Part shown: positions 33,608 to 43,676 of the stretch, piece after piece
How the letters are laid out: the number at the start of each line of letters is the position of its first letter
Position numbering within the stretch: position 1 is the first letter of the stretch
DNA from: Vibrio sp. SS-MA-C1-2
Lineage (GTDB): Bacteria; Pseudomonadota; Gammaproteobacteria; Enterobacterales; Vibrionaceae
Direction of reading: 5' to 3'
DNA: 64,000 nt
Assembly: GCF_021513135.1 (NCBI RefSeq)
Contig: NZ_CP090981.1
Location: 2,108,001-2,172,000, forward strand
The notes under the pieces: model-generated
Seen by the model: the letters and a program-made list of their open reading frames with translations, nothing else
Databases searched by the model: none
Told to the model about the DNA's origin: nothing
Made by a program: the position numbers and the translations under genes

Positions 33608-34309
33608 ATGAGTATTATGGATACGACCAAAGAAGCGATAAATCTACTTTTTAGCGGCGATCACGACTTATGGAGCATTGTGGCCGTCTCTTTTTCAGTT
33701 TCTTTGTTATCAATTGCCCTTGTCTTAATTCCAGGAACGCTACTTGGATTTTTACTTGCTCGATTTAAATTTTTTGGTCATACCATTTTACTCACGTTAG
33801 TTACCACCTTGCAATCTGTACCCACAGTTGTTATCGGTCTGCTACTCTATATGTTGTTATCTCGTTCTGGTCCTTTGGGTGATTGGCATTGGTTATTTAC
33901 CCAAAAAGCGATGATTTTTGGGCAGATGCTCATTAGCTTCCCGATTATTGTCTCGATGAGTCATGCCGTATTCCAGAATAGTGATCAACGAGTTTGGGAG
34001 ACAGCAAAAACGTTAGGCGCCTCTAACATTCAGGCATTGAAAAAATTGTTATGGGAATACCGATTTCCACTTCTGGCTGCTGTTATTTTTGCTTTTAGTC
34101 GAATAATTACCGAGGTTGGTAGCTCAATGATGGTGGGAGGTAATTTGTTAGGGAGTACACGAAACATCCCTACTGCTATCGCATTGGAGAGTCAAAAAGG
34201 CTCCTTTGCACAAGGTGTTGCGTTAGGAATAGTGTTATTAATTCTTGCGCTAGTTTTAAATTTAGTCCTTTCTATTGCCCGTGGAAAGGGTTATTTAAAG
34301 AGTAATTAA
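33608..34309 (+). CDS. tupB: Tungstate ABC transporter permease
   Basis: Inner-membrane permease of 233 residues with five to six hydrophobic segments. The ABC-permease EAA loop is present (VWETAKTLGASNIQALKKLLWEY), which docks onto TupC, and the C-terminal ITEVGSSMMVGGNLLGSTRNIPTAIALESQKG is the strongly conserved TupB/WtpB-like segment. It lies 13 nt after tupA and 12 nt before tupC. Together they import tungstate, possibly molybdate, from the periplasm. Confidence 0.92.
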   Translation: MSIMDTTKEAINLLFSGDHDLWSIVAVSFSVSLLSIALVLIPGTLLGFLLARFKFFGHTILLTLVTTLQSVPTVVIGLLLYMLLSRSGPLGDWHWLFTQKAMIFGQMLISFPIIVSMSHAVFQNSDQRVWETAKTLGASNIQALKKLLWEYRFPLLAAVIFAFSRIITEVGSSMMVGGNLLGSTRNIPTAIALESQKGSFAQGVALGIVLLILALVLNLVLSIARGKGYLKSN

Positions 34310-34321
34310 TTTGGATCTGTT

Positions 34322-35032
34322 ATGAGTAAAACACATTTAGTTAATTTAAATGCCCAAGATATTTCTAAGCAGTTTGGACAACGTTTACTTTTTAATATTG
34401 AATCATTAGAACTTCAATCTGGCATTGCAACCTATCTCAATGGAGCAAACGGCGTTGGTAAAACGACATTATTAAAAATTCTAGCCGGCATTATTAAACC
34501 AACTACTGGTAGAGTTAAAGGCACTTTGCATCAAAAATGGTATCAAAAATACCGCTCTAACACTTTGCAACAACAAGTGATTTATATGCATCAGAGTCCT
34601 TACTTATTTGATGGCACAGTGTTAGATAATGTTCGTTATGGTCTCAAGTTCACTAATATGAACAAACAGCAAACTTATATCATGGCATTAAACAGCTTAA
34701 AATTGGTTCACTTAGAATCATTTGCTAATGAACATATCTCTGTTCTTTCCGGTGGAGAACGTCAACGTGTTGCCATGGCTAGGGCATGGGTATTGAAACC
34801 CTCTGTTTTATTGATGGATGAACCTAGCGCAAATCTTGATGAAGAGTCCATTGTTGGTCATGTTGACTTGGTAAAAGACCTGCTTAACCAAGGAACAAGT
34901 ATTATCATTACCAGTCATCAACAAAATGCTTTGACAGATCTTTGTAAACAACATTTAATATTGGAAAATAAAGTACTTATTCAGAAACCTGATCTGCAAA
35001 TAATTAAAGGAAAGAATTATGCCTACGGCTGA
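34322..35032 (+). CDS. tupC: Tungstate ABC transporter ATP-binding protein
   Basis: 236-residue cytoplasmic ATPase. Walker [10 protein letters not shown] (41-49), signature LSGGERQ (142-148), Walker B SVLLMDEP (161-168), and a switch His in SHQQN. It lacks the extra regulatory C-terminal (TOBE) domain of ModC, as usual for TupC. The gene overlaps mobA by 14 nt (35019-35032), tying metal import to cofactor synthesis in one transcript. Confidence 0.92.
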   Translation: MSKTHLVNLNAQDISKQFGQRLLFNIESLELQSGIATYLNGANGVGKTTLLKILAGIIKPTTGRVKGTLHQKWYQKYRSNTLQQQVIYMHQSPYLFDGTVLDNVRYGLKFTNMNKQQTYIMALNSLKLVHLESFANEHISVLSGGERQRVAMARAWVLKPSVLLMDEPSANLDEESIVGHVDLVKDLLNQGTSIIITSHQQNALTDLCKQHLILENKVLIQKPDLQIIKGKNYAYG

Positions 35033-35603
35033 ACAGACTAGCTGGGTAATCCTAGCTGGTGGACAAGCAACACGAATGGGCGGTAACGATAAAGGGTTGG
35101 TCAAATTAAATGGTCAGCCTTTTATTCAACATGTGATAAATTCACTTTCCCCACAAACCGATAATATTTTCATCAATGCAAATCGAAATATAGAACAATA
35201 TCGTCAATATGCCACAGTATTTCATGATCAGTTTGAAGGTTATCCTGGTCCACTAGGTGGTATTCATGCAGCACTACAAAAAATTGATACTGACTGGGTT
35301 GGATTTGTTCCTTGCGACTGCCCTAACCTTCCCGTTGATCTAGTATCACGAATGGTTAATGCCTGTCATGAAGAGACGGATATTGCGGTTGCCCATGATG
35401 GCCAATATATTCAACCGGTTGTCACCCTATTCCATCGCCGTGTTTTTAGTAAGTTAGATGCTTTTTTACAACGCGGAGACCGAAAGATTATCCTACTCTA
35501 TAAAGATTGCAATACAGTAGAAGTCGATTTCTCAGACCAACCAAATGCATTTATTAACCTAAATTCAATGGATGACATTTCGAAATACGGAAACTTATCA
35601 TGA
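35019..35603 (+). CDS. mobA: Molybdenum cofactor guanylyltransferase
   Basis: 194-residue cytoplasmic enzyme that adds GMP from GTP to Mo-molybdopterin to make the MGD form used by Fdh, Tor and Nar enzymes. The nucleotide-binding loop [21 protein letters not shown] is at about 12-32, [10 protein letters not shown] follows, and [14 protein letters not shown] holds the metal-binding Asp. Length is standard for MobA. It overlaps tupC at its start and the mobB-moeA gene by 4 nt at its end (ATGA), so the whole set is translationally coupled. Confidence 0.94.
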   Translation: MPTAEQTSWVILAGGQATRMGGNDKGLVKLNGQPFIQHVINSLSPQTDNIFINANRNIEQYRQYATVFHDQFEGYPGPLGGIHAALQKIDTDWVGFVPCDCPNLPVDLVSRMVNACHEETDIAVAHDGQYIQPVVTLFHRRVFSKLDAFLQRGDRKIILLYKDCNTVEVDFSDQPNAFINLNSMDDISKYGNLS

Positions 35604-37402
35604 TATCTCAAACACCGATTGTCGGTTTTGCTGCCTATAGCGGCACAGGTAAAACAACGTTATTAGAGCAATTAATCCCTGTTTTACGTAATAAAAATCT
35701 AAAACTTGCTGTGATTAAACATGCCCATCATGACTTCGATATCGATCAAGATGGTAAGGATAGTTACCGTTTACGTAAAGCAGGCGCAGATCAAATGTTG
35801 ATCTCTTCACGTTATCGCAACGCATTAATTAGTGAGACACCTGATACTGAAGCTGATCTTAATAGCTTATTGGGTCAGCTTGATCATCAAGATTTAGATT
35901 TGGTATTAATTGAAGGATTTAAGAAACTTAACTTCCCAAAAATTGAACTTCATCGTGATGTCATTGGTAAACCTTGGATTTATCCAGATGATAAAAATAT
36001 TATTGCCATTGCAACAGAATTAGCGACTCAAACAACGTTGGACACATCATCCAATTCAAAAAAACTCCCTTTAATTGATATTAATGACGTTGACGCTATC
36101 GCTGATTTTATTACTCACAATGTTATCTCAGCACCAGTAGAACCAAGTGATCAGACAAATGTTGATCCATTTACTGCCGGTTTTCTTTCTGTTGATGAAG
36201 GATTAAGTAAAATTCTTGCTGAAATTACTTTACCTGAAACAGCAACAGAAGTGGATCTTATCTCCAGCATTGGACAGGTATCAGCAAAAAACATTTTATC
36301 GCCAATTAATGTTCCACAGCATAATAATTCAGCAATGGATGGTTACGCTATTCGTAATGAAGATATCGATCTTCCCTCTTTCACTGTTGTCGCAGAGGTG
36401 TTAGCGGGTCATAGTTATGACGGTGAATTAAATGAGGGCGAAGCCGTTCAGATCATGACAGGGGCACCTGTACCTAAAGGTGCAGGAACCGTTATTATGC
36501 GTGAGCAGTCTGAGAAAATTGATAATCAAGTCAACTTCTCTGCTGCAAAAGGCAAAATAAAAGCGGGTCAAAATGTTCGTTTAGCGGGTGAAGATTTAGC
36601 GATCAATGAAGTTGCTGTCGCCAGAAACAGTAAAATATCTTCTGCTGAAGCAGGATTAATTGCCTCCCTTGGAATTAATCAAGTTGCAATCTTTGCACCG
36701 ATTAAAGTTGCAATTTTCTCGACTGGTGATGAAGTTCAAGCTCCGGGGACACCGTTAGAAAAAAACTGCATCTTTGACTCAAACCGTTACACTGTCACTG
36801 GAATGTTAAACCGCCTTGGTTGTCAGGTCATTGATTTTGGCATCATTGAAGATACCGAGAAGAGTTTAATCGATACCTTACAACAAGCATCAGAGCAAGC
36901 TGATCTCGTGATCTCATCTGGTGGGGTTTCTGTTGGTAATGCCGATTATATTAAGTCAGCACTAAACCAGCTTGGCAGTATCGATTTTTGGCGTATCAAT
37001 ATGCGCCCCGGTCGCCCTTTAGCATTTGGTAAGCTAGGCTCAACCGATAAAACCCCTTTCTTTGGTTTACCCGGAAATCCCGTTGCGGTCATGGTGACGA
37101 TGCTACAATTTGTTGAACCGGCTATTCGTAAATTACAAGGTTTAAACAATTGGCAGCCTGAGACCTTTTTGGCAAAAGCCGGTGAATTTATCCGTTCTCG
37201 TCCCGGCCGTACAGAATATAGCCGCGGTATCTACTTCATTAATGGCAATGGCCAACTTGAGGTGAAAACGACCGGTCAACAAGGATCGGGGATTTTACGC
37301 TCAATGTCCGAAGCAAACTGCTTAATTGAAGTTAAACCGGAACAAGCGAATGCAGACGTCGGGGATTTTGTCACTATTATTCCGTTAGAAGGTCGAATTT
37401 AA
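35600..37402 (+). CDS. MobB-MoeA fusion: MGD biosynthesis adaptor plus molybdopterin molybdotransferase
   Basis: 600 residues in two parts. Residues 1 to about 175 are MobB: P-loop SGTGKTTLL (14-22), [24 protein letters not shown], and [20 protein letters not shown]. Residues about 195-600 are MoeA, which uses adenylated molybdopterin to insert molybdate or tungstate: [54 protein letters not shown] and [12 protein letters not shown], all intact. The fusion puts metal insertion and guanylylation helpers in one polypeptide. A second, free MobB is encoded at 55148. Last gene of the tup-mob operon; terminator at 37424-37479. Confidence 0.92.
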   Translation: MISQTPIVGFAAYSGTGKTTLLEQLIPVLRNKNLKLAVIKHAHHDFDIDQDGKDSYRLRKAGADQMLISSRYRNALISETPDTEADLNSLLGQLDHQDLDLVLIEGFKKLNFPKIELHRDVIGKPWIYPDDKNIIAIATELATQTTLDTSSNSKKLPLIDINDVDAIADFITHNVISAPVEPSDQTNVDPFTAGFLSVDEGLSKILAEITLPETATEVDLISSIGQVSAKNILSPINVPQHNNSAMDGYAIRNEDIDLPSFTVVAEVLAGHSYDGELNEGEAVQIMTGAPVPKGAGTVIMREQSEKIDNQVNFSAAKGKIKAGQNVRLAGEDLAINEVAVARNSKISSAEAGLIASLGINQVAIFAPIKVAIFSTGDEVQAPGTPLEKNCIFDSNRYTVTGMLNRLGCQVIDFGIIEDTEKSLIDTLQQASEQADLVISSGGVSVGNADYIKSALNQLGSIDFWRINMRPGRPLAFGKLGSTDKTPFFGLPGNPVAVMVTMLQFVEPAIRKLQGLNNWQPETFLAKAGEFIRSRPGRTEYSRGIYFINGNGQLEVKTTGQQGSGILRSMSEANCLIEVKPEQANADVGDFVTIIPLEGRI

Positions 37403-37423
37403 TTTAGCTGAATTTTTTCGAAT

Positions 37424-37479
37424 AAAAAAGCCAGTGGAACTTTTCTCTTTCTAGTTAAAAGTTAATTCCACTGGCTTTT
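37424..37479. terminator. Bidirectional terminator between moeA and tag
   Basis: Perfect 15-bp arms AAAAAGCCAGTGGAA (37424-37438) and TTCCACTGGCTTTTT (37465-37479) with inner AAAAG/CTTTT pairing. T runs occur on both strands, so it can end both convergent transcripts. Confidence 0.9.
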
Positions 37480-37531
37480 TCTACATCTACAGTTTAGTGC
37501 TAAACTTTTAATATCGAACATTAATCATCGT

Positions 37532-38125
37532 TCAATTATTCGATTTGTTTACCACTTGATTACGCCTATAACAGTCTTTACTATGATCATTCACCATACC
37601 GCAGGCTTGCATAAAGGCATAAACCGTTGTGGAACCTAAAAATTTAAAACCTCGCTTTTTTAATGCTTTAAACAACTTATCTGACTCTGGTGTCGTTGCA
37701 ACTTGATAATCTTCAAGGGTATTAGAGTGTCGAATAATCACTTTATGGTCAACAAATCCCCATAAAAAGTCAGAAAGAGAACCATGCTCTTTTTGAATCT
37801 CTAAAACTAATTTAGCATTATGAATAGCGGCATTGATTTTCTGACGATGCCGAACGATACCACTATTTTGGAGTAGCTCTTCAACTTTCTCTTGGTCAAA
37901 TTCAGCGACTTCAATAGGATCAAAATTAGCAAATGCGGTGCGATAGTTTTCACGTTTCTTTAAAATCGTATACCAACTTAACCCTGCTTGCGCTGACTCA
38001 AGAGTTAGGTACTCAAATAAAGTTTGATCATCATAAATTGGTACACCCCATTCGGTATCATGGTAGTGGACGTAATCTTCTTTACTTAAATCTAACCAAG
38101 GACAACGTATTTTTTGCTCAGCCAT
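37532..38125 (-). CDS. tag: DNA-3-methyladenine glycosylase I
   Basis: 197-residue base-excision repair enzyme that removes 3-methyladenine from alkylated DNA. It begins with RCPWLDLSKEDYVHYHDTEWGVP and has LTLESAQAGLSWYTILKKRE with the substrate-binding Glu. The zinc-snap ligands are Cys near position 8 and His in the N-terminus plus His and Cys in NDHSKDC near the C-terminus. Length and motifs fit Tag of E. coli (187). Monocistronic, with an internally deleted ERIC copy upstream. Confidence 0.94.
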   Translation of the reverse strand: MAEQKIRCPWLDLSKEDYVHYHDTEWGVPIYDDQTLFEYLTLESAQAGLSWYTILKKRENYRTAFANFDPIEVAEFDQEKVEELLQNSGIVRHRQKINAAIHNAKLVLEIQKEHGSLSDFLWGFVDHKVIIRHSNTLEDYQVATTPESDKLFKALKKRGFKFLGSTTVYAFMQACGMVNDHSKDCYRRNQVVNKSNN

Positions 38126-38197
38126 TTTTCAATCCTCAATAAAAAAACACCTTAATCTCTACGATAAACGTAATTATTCAGGTGCTTATAGCGTCGC

Positions 38198-38268
38198 TAT
38201 ACCTTTAATATTTGAAGCGACTAGGTCGTTTCTTCGCCTACTAGCAACTCCAATTATTTTCGGTCTAT
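38198..38268 (-). repeat. ERIC-like repeat with internal deletion (copy b)
   Basis: Only the two ends remain: TATACCTTTAATATTTGAAGCGACTAGGT and, after a junction, CGCCTACTAGCAACTCCAAT followed by TATTTTCGG. The middle 55-60 bp present in the full copies is absent. It lies between tag and nagK on the minus strand. Confidence 0.65.
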
Positions 38269-38304
38269 TTAAAAAATGTTTATTACTTAATCATTCATAA
38301 AGCA

Positions 38305-39213
38305 TTATTTAATATTTAGGAATGCAGCACCACGAACACCACCTGAATCACCATGCTTTGCTTTAATCAGCTTAGGTGGTTTAGCCACAGATAAAAGATG
38401 TTTCTGCATACGAGTTGGAACTTCTTGATAAAGTAGTTCGTAATTAGATAAACCGCCACCCAACACCACAACATCAGGATCTAATGCAGTAAAGAGATTT
38501 GCAAAACAGATCGACACCAACTCCATAAAGCGATCAACATGTTCTACTGCTTTTTCTTCACCCTCAGCCTGTTTTGTAATGATCTCAATAGCCGATAACT
38601 TTTCGCCATAATAGTGTAGATACAGTTGTTCAAAACCACGGCCAGAAAGATAATTATCCATACAGCCTTTGTTTCCACATCCACAAGAAAATAACGGCGC
38701 TTTTTCACCAAGATGGAACCAAGCATCAATAGGTAAACGCATGTGCCCTACTTCGCCAGCTACATGATGGGATCCAGAAAAAACTTGCCCATCAAAAATT
38801 AAACCGCCACCAAAACCAGTACCGAGAATAAGACCAGCAACACAATCAACGCCTTGTAAATCTTCATCCCAAGCTTCAGAAAGCGCAAAACAGTTTGCAT
38901 CATTCTCAATTTTAACGGGTCGATTAATCGCTTTTTCAAGATCCTGTTGTAATGGCTTATCACTTGCTGCTGGTACATTAACCGTTAATACTAAACCTGT
39001 TTCAGCATCTGTCATCCCAGGGATCCCAAGACCAACACTTCCTTTACAATCAAATTGTTGGTCATATTTGTTAACCAGCTCTGCAATGGTATTAACCAAG
39101 TTATCATAGTTATCAGTAGGTGTCGGGACACGCTCTGTTGCCACTCGATTTAATTGCTCATCAAATGCACCAAATTCAATTTTTGTTCCACCGACATCAA
39201 AACCGTAATACAT
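38305..39213 (-). CDS. nagK: N-acetylglucosamine kinase (ROK family)
   Basis: 302-residue cytoplasmic kinase phosphorylating GlcNAc at O6 in amino-sugar salvage. Start at 39213 ([18 protein letters not shown]) with GGAG 5 nt upstream; the upstream Met at 39285 would add 24 unconserved residues. ATP-binding DVGGTK, substrate motif GEVGHMRLP with the Glu-His pair, zinc site [21 protein letters not shown], and [11 protein letters not shown] are all ROK/NagK marks. The neighbouring Tag and DTW genes are unrelated. Together with the chitin-binding protein and chitobiose-type PTS elsewhere in the window, it fits a life with chitin or peptidoglycan sugars. Confidence 0.9.
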   Translation of the reverse strand: MYYGFDVGGTKIEFGAFDEQLNRVATERVPTPTDNYDNLVNTIAELVNKYDQQFDCKGSVGLGIPGMTDAETGLVLTVNVPAASDKPLQQDLEKAINRPVKIENDANCFALSEAWDEDLQGVDCVAGLILGTGFGGGLIFDGQVFSGSHHVAGEVGHMRLPIDAWFHLGEKAPLFSCGCGNKGCMDNYLSGRGFEQLYLHYYGEKLSAIEIITKQAEGEEKAVEHVDRFMELVSICFANLFTALDPDVVVLGGGLSNYELLYQEVPTRMQKHLLSVAKPPKLIKAKHGDSGGVRGAAFLNIK

Positions 39214-39308
39214 ATAAACTCCATTTAAAAATAATTTAGGGTTATCCCTAATTTTGAAATTGTTATTAAACTTTAGGGTGTTCAATTTGTGAAGCAGCTA
39301 CTTTTTTA

Positions 39309-40028
39309 TTATTTTTGGTTAGTTAAAGCAACATACTTATCTAGTGAACACTCTTCCGGAAGTTGACGACTCATCTTCCCGGCAATATATCTCTCTTTAA
39401 AGCAGTCAAACCACAAGTTTAATTGATCTGCCGCTTTTTGTTCATTCGCCAAAGATAGCACGATAGCAGCGACTTCTGCTGTAGCAAGCTGATTATCATG
39501 AGAAGCGGATCTCATTTTATAACGAGAAATTTCCTGTGGAGTAATAGAAAGAATCGGTAAATCACGTAAATATGAACTTTTATGGAATATTTTACGTGCC
39601 TCACGCCAGCTACCATCCAGTAATATAAATAGGGGTTTCTTGTTCGGCTCTCTTTCAACGTTAGAAATAACTGTTTGTTCAACCGCATATTCACCAGGAA
39701 AAACAAGAAAAGGCTGATATTCAGAATTCTGTAATAAATTTAATAACATCTGATCAGGCTTAGTTCTGGACCATATAAAAGCATAAGTTTCTTCAATATT
39801 ATCAGCAATTAAACGACCAGTATTACTCGGTTTTAACACTTCATTATCATGCATTAATAAAATAACCGCGGCATTACATTCAACTGTTTGACGATATTGG
39901 CATAAACAGAAATCAGGTTTAAGCATACACAAAGGGCAACGAATTAATTTAGCCCCTCTCGCTCTAAATGGTTTTTTTGAAATAGCGAGTCTATTGGCAT
40001 GTAGTTTTTGAATAGCGTGAGGCTTCAT
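39309..40028 (-). CDS. DTW-domain tRNA-uridine aminocarboxypropyltransferase-like protein
   Basis: 239 residues. DTW-domain proteins (E. coli TapT/YfiP and relatives) transfer the aminocarboxypropyl group of SAM to uridine 47 in tRNA. N-terminal Cys motif RCPLCMLKPDFCLC may bind zinc; LLMHDNEVLKPSNTGRLI and LFILLDGSWREARKI are the family core, with DGSW replacing the usual DGTW/DTW. The C-terminal STAEV-type region (NQLATAEVAAIVL) is present. It precedes nagK on the same strand by 95 nt. Catalytic assignment is by family; which tRNA position is modified was not determined here. Confidence 0.85.
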   Translation of the reverse strand: MKPHAIQKLHANRLAISKKPFRARGAKLIRCPLCMLKPDFCLCQYRQTVECNAAVILLMHDNEVLKPSNTGRLIADNIEETYAFIWSRTKPDQMLLNLLQNSEYQPFLVFPGEYAVEQTVISNVEREPNKKPLFILLDGSWREARKIFHKSSYLRDLPILSITPQEISRYKMRSASHDNQLATAEVAAIVLSLANEQKAADQLNLWFDCFKERYIAGKMSRQLPEECSLDKYVALTNQK

Positions 40029-40307
40029 TACTGTTTATCTTTATTCTTAAATATGGACGACTGATTATACTTTTATTTGTAATATTTGTAATGATTTTCC
40101 TCACTGACTGCTTGTTATTAAGCGGTTTTCATTTTTTCCACTTTCCAGGTTGTTTGTTTTATATACAAACAACCATTTGCTTATTGATTATTTGCATACA
40201 ACATATAAAGTTATAGTGCACTAGTTATTATGATGAACGAGTACAGGTGATAAAAAAGAAATCTATCATTAAATAATTGAGGAGTTAATTATTTAATGAT
40301 AAACCGT

Positions 40308-40436
40308 TATACTCAAAGTAATTGGAGTTGGTATTAGGCAGCAAGTGATTGAGCTCCATGAGTATAGATATACTCTATAATTACGGCGAACGAACACAGA
40401 CAACAACCTAACAACTTCAAGTATCACGGGTATATA
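40308..40436 (+). repeat. ERIC-like repeat (copy c)
   Basis: Full-length, about 129 bp. Begins TTATACTCAAAGTAATTGG, centre GAGCTCCATGAGTATAGATA, then GGCGAACGAACACAGACAAC and ends CTTCAAGTATCACGGGTATA. This matches the ERIC consensus at both ends and the GAACGAACxCAG core. It lies in the 461-bp gap between the divergent DTW and YegD-like genes; the rest of that gap is AT-rich and shows nothing else I can name. Confidence 0.85.
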
Positions 40437-40489
40437 ATACTCGAAAATAGACAACTGGATTTAATATGTTTATATAAGTAGAATAAATT

Positions 40490-41818
40490 ATGACAAAATA
40501 TTGTGGCTTAGATTTTGGTACATCAAACTCTACAATTGGTAGTTTTTTAAACAACAGCAATGCAACTTCTCAATTTTCATTAATTCCAGTTGAAGAAGGA
40601 AAGAATACCCTTCCAAGTGCTATTTTTTATAGTTTTGAAGATGGTGAACAATTTTTTGGCCGAGAAGCCATTAATGAATATACCGAAGGTGAGTTTGGGC
40701 GTTTATTACGTTCTTTAAAAAGTGTTCTCGGTACACCCTTAATGCATGAAAAAACTCAAATTCGTGGTCAACTTCTCCCCTTTACCGCGATTATTGAATC
40801 TTTTCTATCTGAACTGAAGACAAGAGCAGAAAAGCAAAGTGGCCACCAATTTAATCAAGTCGTTTTAGGTCGTCCGGTTTACTTTGTCGATGGTAATCAA
40901 GAAGCAGATAAATCCGCTGAATTAGCATTAGTGACGGCGGCTAAAGCTGCTGGCTTTGATCAAGTTCAACTCCAATTCGAACCAATTGCCGCAGCGCTTG
41001 ATTACGAAAATACGATTAATAAAGAAGAAATTGCGATGATCATCGATTTAGGTGGTGGTACCTCTGACTTTTCAATTGTTCGTATCTCGCCAGAAAGATC
41101 TAAACTAGATGATAGAAAATCGGATATTCTCGCCAATGATGGTATTCATATTGGTGGAACCGATTTTGATAAACAGTTGAGTTTAAATGCGATCCTTCCC
41201 GATTTTGGCTATAAAAGCCAACTTATTTCTGATTCAGGAAAATTACCTAAATCAGGATTATTTGGATTATCTGAAGAAGATAAATTTGTCAAAACCATAG
41301 AGATGCCATCTAAATATTTTATTGATCTTGCAACTTGGCACCGAATTCATTTCTTATATGAACCAAAGATTGCAAATGAAATAAAAGCATTACTTTTAAA
41401 AACTACGGATAGGAAGCAATTAGATCGTTTATTAAAGCTGATTAATCAAAAAGATGGGCACCGTCTTGCTTTAGATGTCGAAGCATTGAAATTTAATTTA
41501 ACAAACAATGTACAAGCAAACCTCTCTTTAAATTATATAGAGCAAGGTTTTCAAACAAACATCAAACGTGAGCAGTTTGAGTCAGCGATTAATCGTGATC
41601 TCAATGAGATTAAAAATAAAATACTTGAGACTATCCAACAAGCCGGACTAAAAAAGAATAATATCACTAAAGTCTTTATGACCGGTGGTTCTACTTTTAT
41701 CCCTGTTATTAATCAATTAGTACATCAAATATTTCCTGATATTGAAATTGTCAGTGGCGATAAATTCGGTAGTGTAGGTTTAGGCCTTGCTTTAGATGCT
41801 CATCGTAAATTTCAATAA
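40490..41818 (+). CDS. yegD: Hsp70-like chaperone of the YegD type
   Basis: 442-residue actin-fold ATPase. N-terminal phosphate-1 motif GLDFGTSNSTIG, then a conserved PIAAALDYE, phosphate-2 IDLGGGTSDFSIV, and adenosine motif VFMTGGSTFIPVI near the C-terminus are Hsp70 hallmarks. The protein ends after the nucleotide-binding domain, with no canonical substrate-binding lid, as in YegD. The precise function of YegD is not established. Single gene between ERIC copies c and d. Confidence 0.88.
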   Translation: MTKYCGLDFGTSNSTIGSFLNNSNATSQFSLIPVEEGKNTLPSAIFYSFEDGEQFFGREAINEYTEGEFGRLLRSLKSVLGTPLMHEKTQIRGQLLPFTAIIESFLSELKTRAEKQSGHQFNQVVLGRPVYFVDGNQEADKSAELALVTAAKAAGFDQVQLQFEPIAAALDYENTINKEEIAMIIDLGGGTSDFSIVRISPERSKLDDRKSDILANDGIHIGGTDFDKQLSLNAILPDFGYKSQLISDSGKLPKSGLFGLSEEDKFVKTIEMPSKYFIDLATWHRIHFLYEPKIANEIKALLLKTTDRKQLDRLLKLINQKDGHRLALDVEALKFNLTNNVQANLSLNYIEQGFQTNIKREQFESAINRDLNEIKNKILETIQQAGLKKNNITKVFMTGGSTFIPVINQLVHQIFPDIEIVSGDKFGSVGLGLALDAHRKFQ

Positions 41819-41850
41819 TCGTATTTATTCATTCTCAATTTACATTTAAT

Positions 41851-41948
41851 CTAAAGTTATTGAAGTTGCTAGTAGCAGAAATCAGTAAGACCCCATAAGT
41901 ATCGATATTCTATATGATTGGGGTCGTCATCAACTTAGCGGTATCAAG
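41851..41948 (+). repeat. ERIC-like repeat, shortened (copy d)
   Basis: CTAAAGTTATTGAAGTTGCTAGTAG at the left end, CCCCATAAGTATCGATATTC in the middle and ATGATTGGGGTCG, then AACTTAGCGG at a degenerate right end. About 98 bp against 129 bp for the complete copies. The remaining 240 bp to the next gene hold no other feature I recognise apart from its presumed promoter. Confidence 0.65.
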
Positions 41949-42192
41949 AGGAGATTAGTAATCAGTCGAAATATTAACCACATTAATGTAATTTATCGTC
42001 AAGTTCTATTTTAATCAGTGATTAAATTCATAAGCAAGATCACACTTTCTATTTTGATATGATACTCTTCTCTCTTATCTGCTCAATCTCTATTTCTATT
42101 TTTAGATAAAGTCAGTAATATCCCTATGAATTATTGTTCATAGGATTTTTCTATGTGCAATGTAATAAAAATAAAAATCAGGGAATATTGCT

Positions 42193-43602
42193 ATGAATTT
42201 CAAACGCACCTTTTTATCATTTGCTATTGCAGCAAGCTCATTTTGTGGATTGAATGCAAATGCTGCTGAGCAAGTTGATCTTATGATCACAGATGCCACA
42301 GTACTCACAATGAATAACACCAAAGAGACATTCACTCACGGTACTGTAGTAGTAAAAGATAATAAGATTATTGCTGTTGGTGATGAAGCATTAGCGAAAC
42401 AATATCAAGCAAAAAAGCTTCTTGATGTTGATGGCGATATTGTCATGCCAGGATTAATTAATACCCATACTCACGTATCAATGACGGTATTTCGTTCGTT
42501 AGCGGATGATGTACCCGATCGCTTACATCGTTATATTTTCCCTCTTGAAGCGAAATTAGTTTCTCGAGATATGGTTCGTATTGGGGCTAATCTGGGTAAC
42601 GTTGAAATGGTAAAAGGCGGTGTAACAACTTATGCTGATATGTACTATTTTGAGGATGAAGTAGCAAAAACCGTTGATAAAATCGGTATGCGAGCAATCC
42701 TAGGTGAATCGGTCATTAAATTCCCTGTCGCTGATGCTGAGAATGCAGAGGCTGGTATCGCTTACGCATTAAATTTCATTGAAGAGTACAAAGATCACCC
42801 TCGTATAACTCCTGCTTTCGCTCCTCATGCCCCGTATACCAATACCACCGAAATCCTTCAAAAGATTGCTAAGCTTTCAACTGAAATGGACGTCCCTGTT
42901 ATGATCCATTTAGCTGAATCTCATCGTGAAGTAGAAAAAATATCTGAGCGTTCTGGTGGCCTTTCACCCGTTGCTTATATGGATAGCATTGGTGCGTTGA
43001 ATGATAAATTAATCGGCGCGCATATGATACTGGTTGATCAAGCTGATATTAAATTAGTTAAAGCATCTGATATGGGTGTCGCCCATAATATGAGTGCCAA
43101 CATTAAATCAGCAAAAGGTGTATCCCCCGCTCTTTCAATGTACGATCAAGATGTTCGAATCGGCTTAGGCACAGACGGTCCAATGTCTGGAAATTCATTA
43201 AGTACTATTGATGAATTCAATCAGGTAGCCAAAGTTCATAAGCTTGTAAATAAAGATCGTGCTGCCATGCCACCAATTAAAGTCATTGATATGGCAACAA
43301 TGGGGGCAGCTAAAGCCCTTCATATGGAAGATAAAATTGGCTCTCTAGAAGTAGGTAAATTGGCTGATATTATTGTTATCGATACAAAATCAGCGAATAT
43401 GACACCAATGTATAACCCATATTCAGCACTTGTTTATTCTGCAAATGCAGGAAACGTAAAACATACTATCGTTGATGGCAAGATCTTAATGGAAGATCGT
43501 AAAATGCTAACTGTTAATGAACAAGAGATCATTGATGAAGCGGTTGCATTTACCGATATCGTAAGAAAAACGGTTATCGAAAGTGGTGAAAAAGTACAAT
43601 AA
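42193..43602 (+). CDS. Exported amidohydrolase (ATZ/TRZ, MtaD/nucleoside-deaminase-like)
   Basis: 469-residue metal-dependent hydrolase of the amidohydrolase superfamily, close to the S-adenosylhomocysteine/5-methylthioadenosine deaminase branch. Metal ligands: HTHVS after INT, HLAES, and GTDGPMSGNS with the final Asp. The N-terminal beta sandwich (VDLMITDATVLTMN) and C-terminal composite (GSLEVGKLADIIVID) are complete. Unusually, a signal peptide (MNFKRTFLSFAIAASSFCGLNANA) precedes the enzyme, so it should act in the periplasm, while MtaD-type enzymes are cytosolic. Substrate is unproven: a purine nucleoside or N-substituted heterocycle. Monocistronic with a strong terminator. Confidence 0.82.
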   Translation: MNFKRTFLSFAIAASSFCGLNANAAEQVDLMITDATVLTMNNTKETFTHGTVVVKDNKIIAVGDEALAKQYQAKKLLDVDGDIVMPGLINTHTHVSMTVFRSLADDVPDRLHRYIFPLEAKLVSRDMVRIGANLGNVEMVKGGVTTYADMYYFEDEVAKTVDKIGMRAILGESVIKFPVADAENAEAGIAYALNFIEEYKDHPRITPAFAPHAPYTNTTEILQKIAKLSTEMDVPVMIHLAESHREVEKISERSGGLSPVAYMDSIGALNDKLIGAHMILVDQADIKLVKASDMGVAHNMSANIKSAKGVSPALSMYDQDVRIGLGTDGPMSGNSLSTIDEFNQVAKVHKLVNKDRAAMPPIKVIDMATMGAAKALHMEDKIGSLEVGKLADIIVIDTKSANMTPMYNPYSALVYSANAGNVKHTIVDGKILMEDRKMLTVNEQEIIDEAVAFTDIVRKTVIESGEKVQ

Positions 43603-43676
43603 TAACGATTCTAAAAAGCTTTAACATCGATTAATCATAGCTTTGCTCATTTGATGATGGACTGTTGCTATAAATT

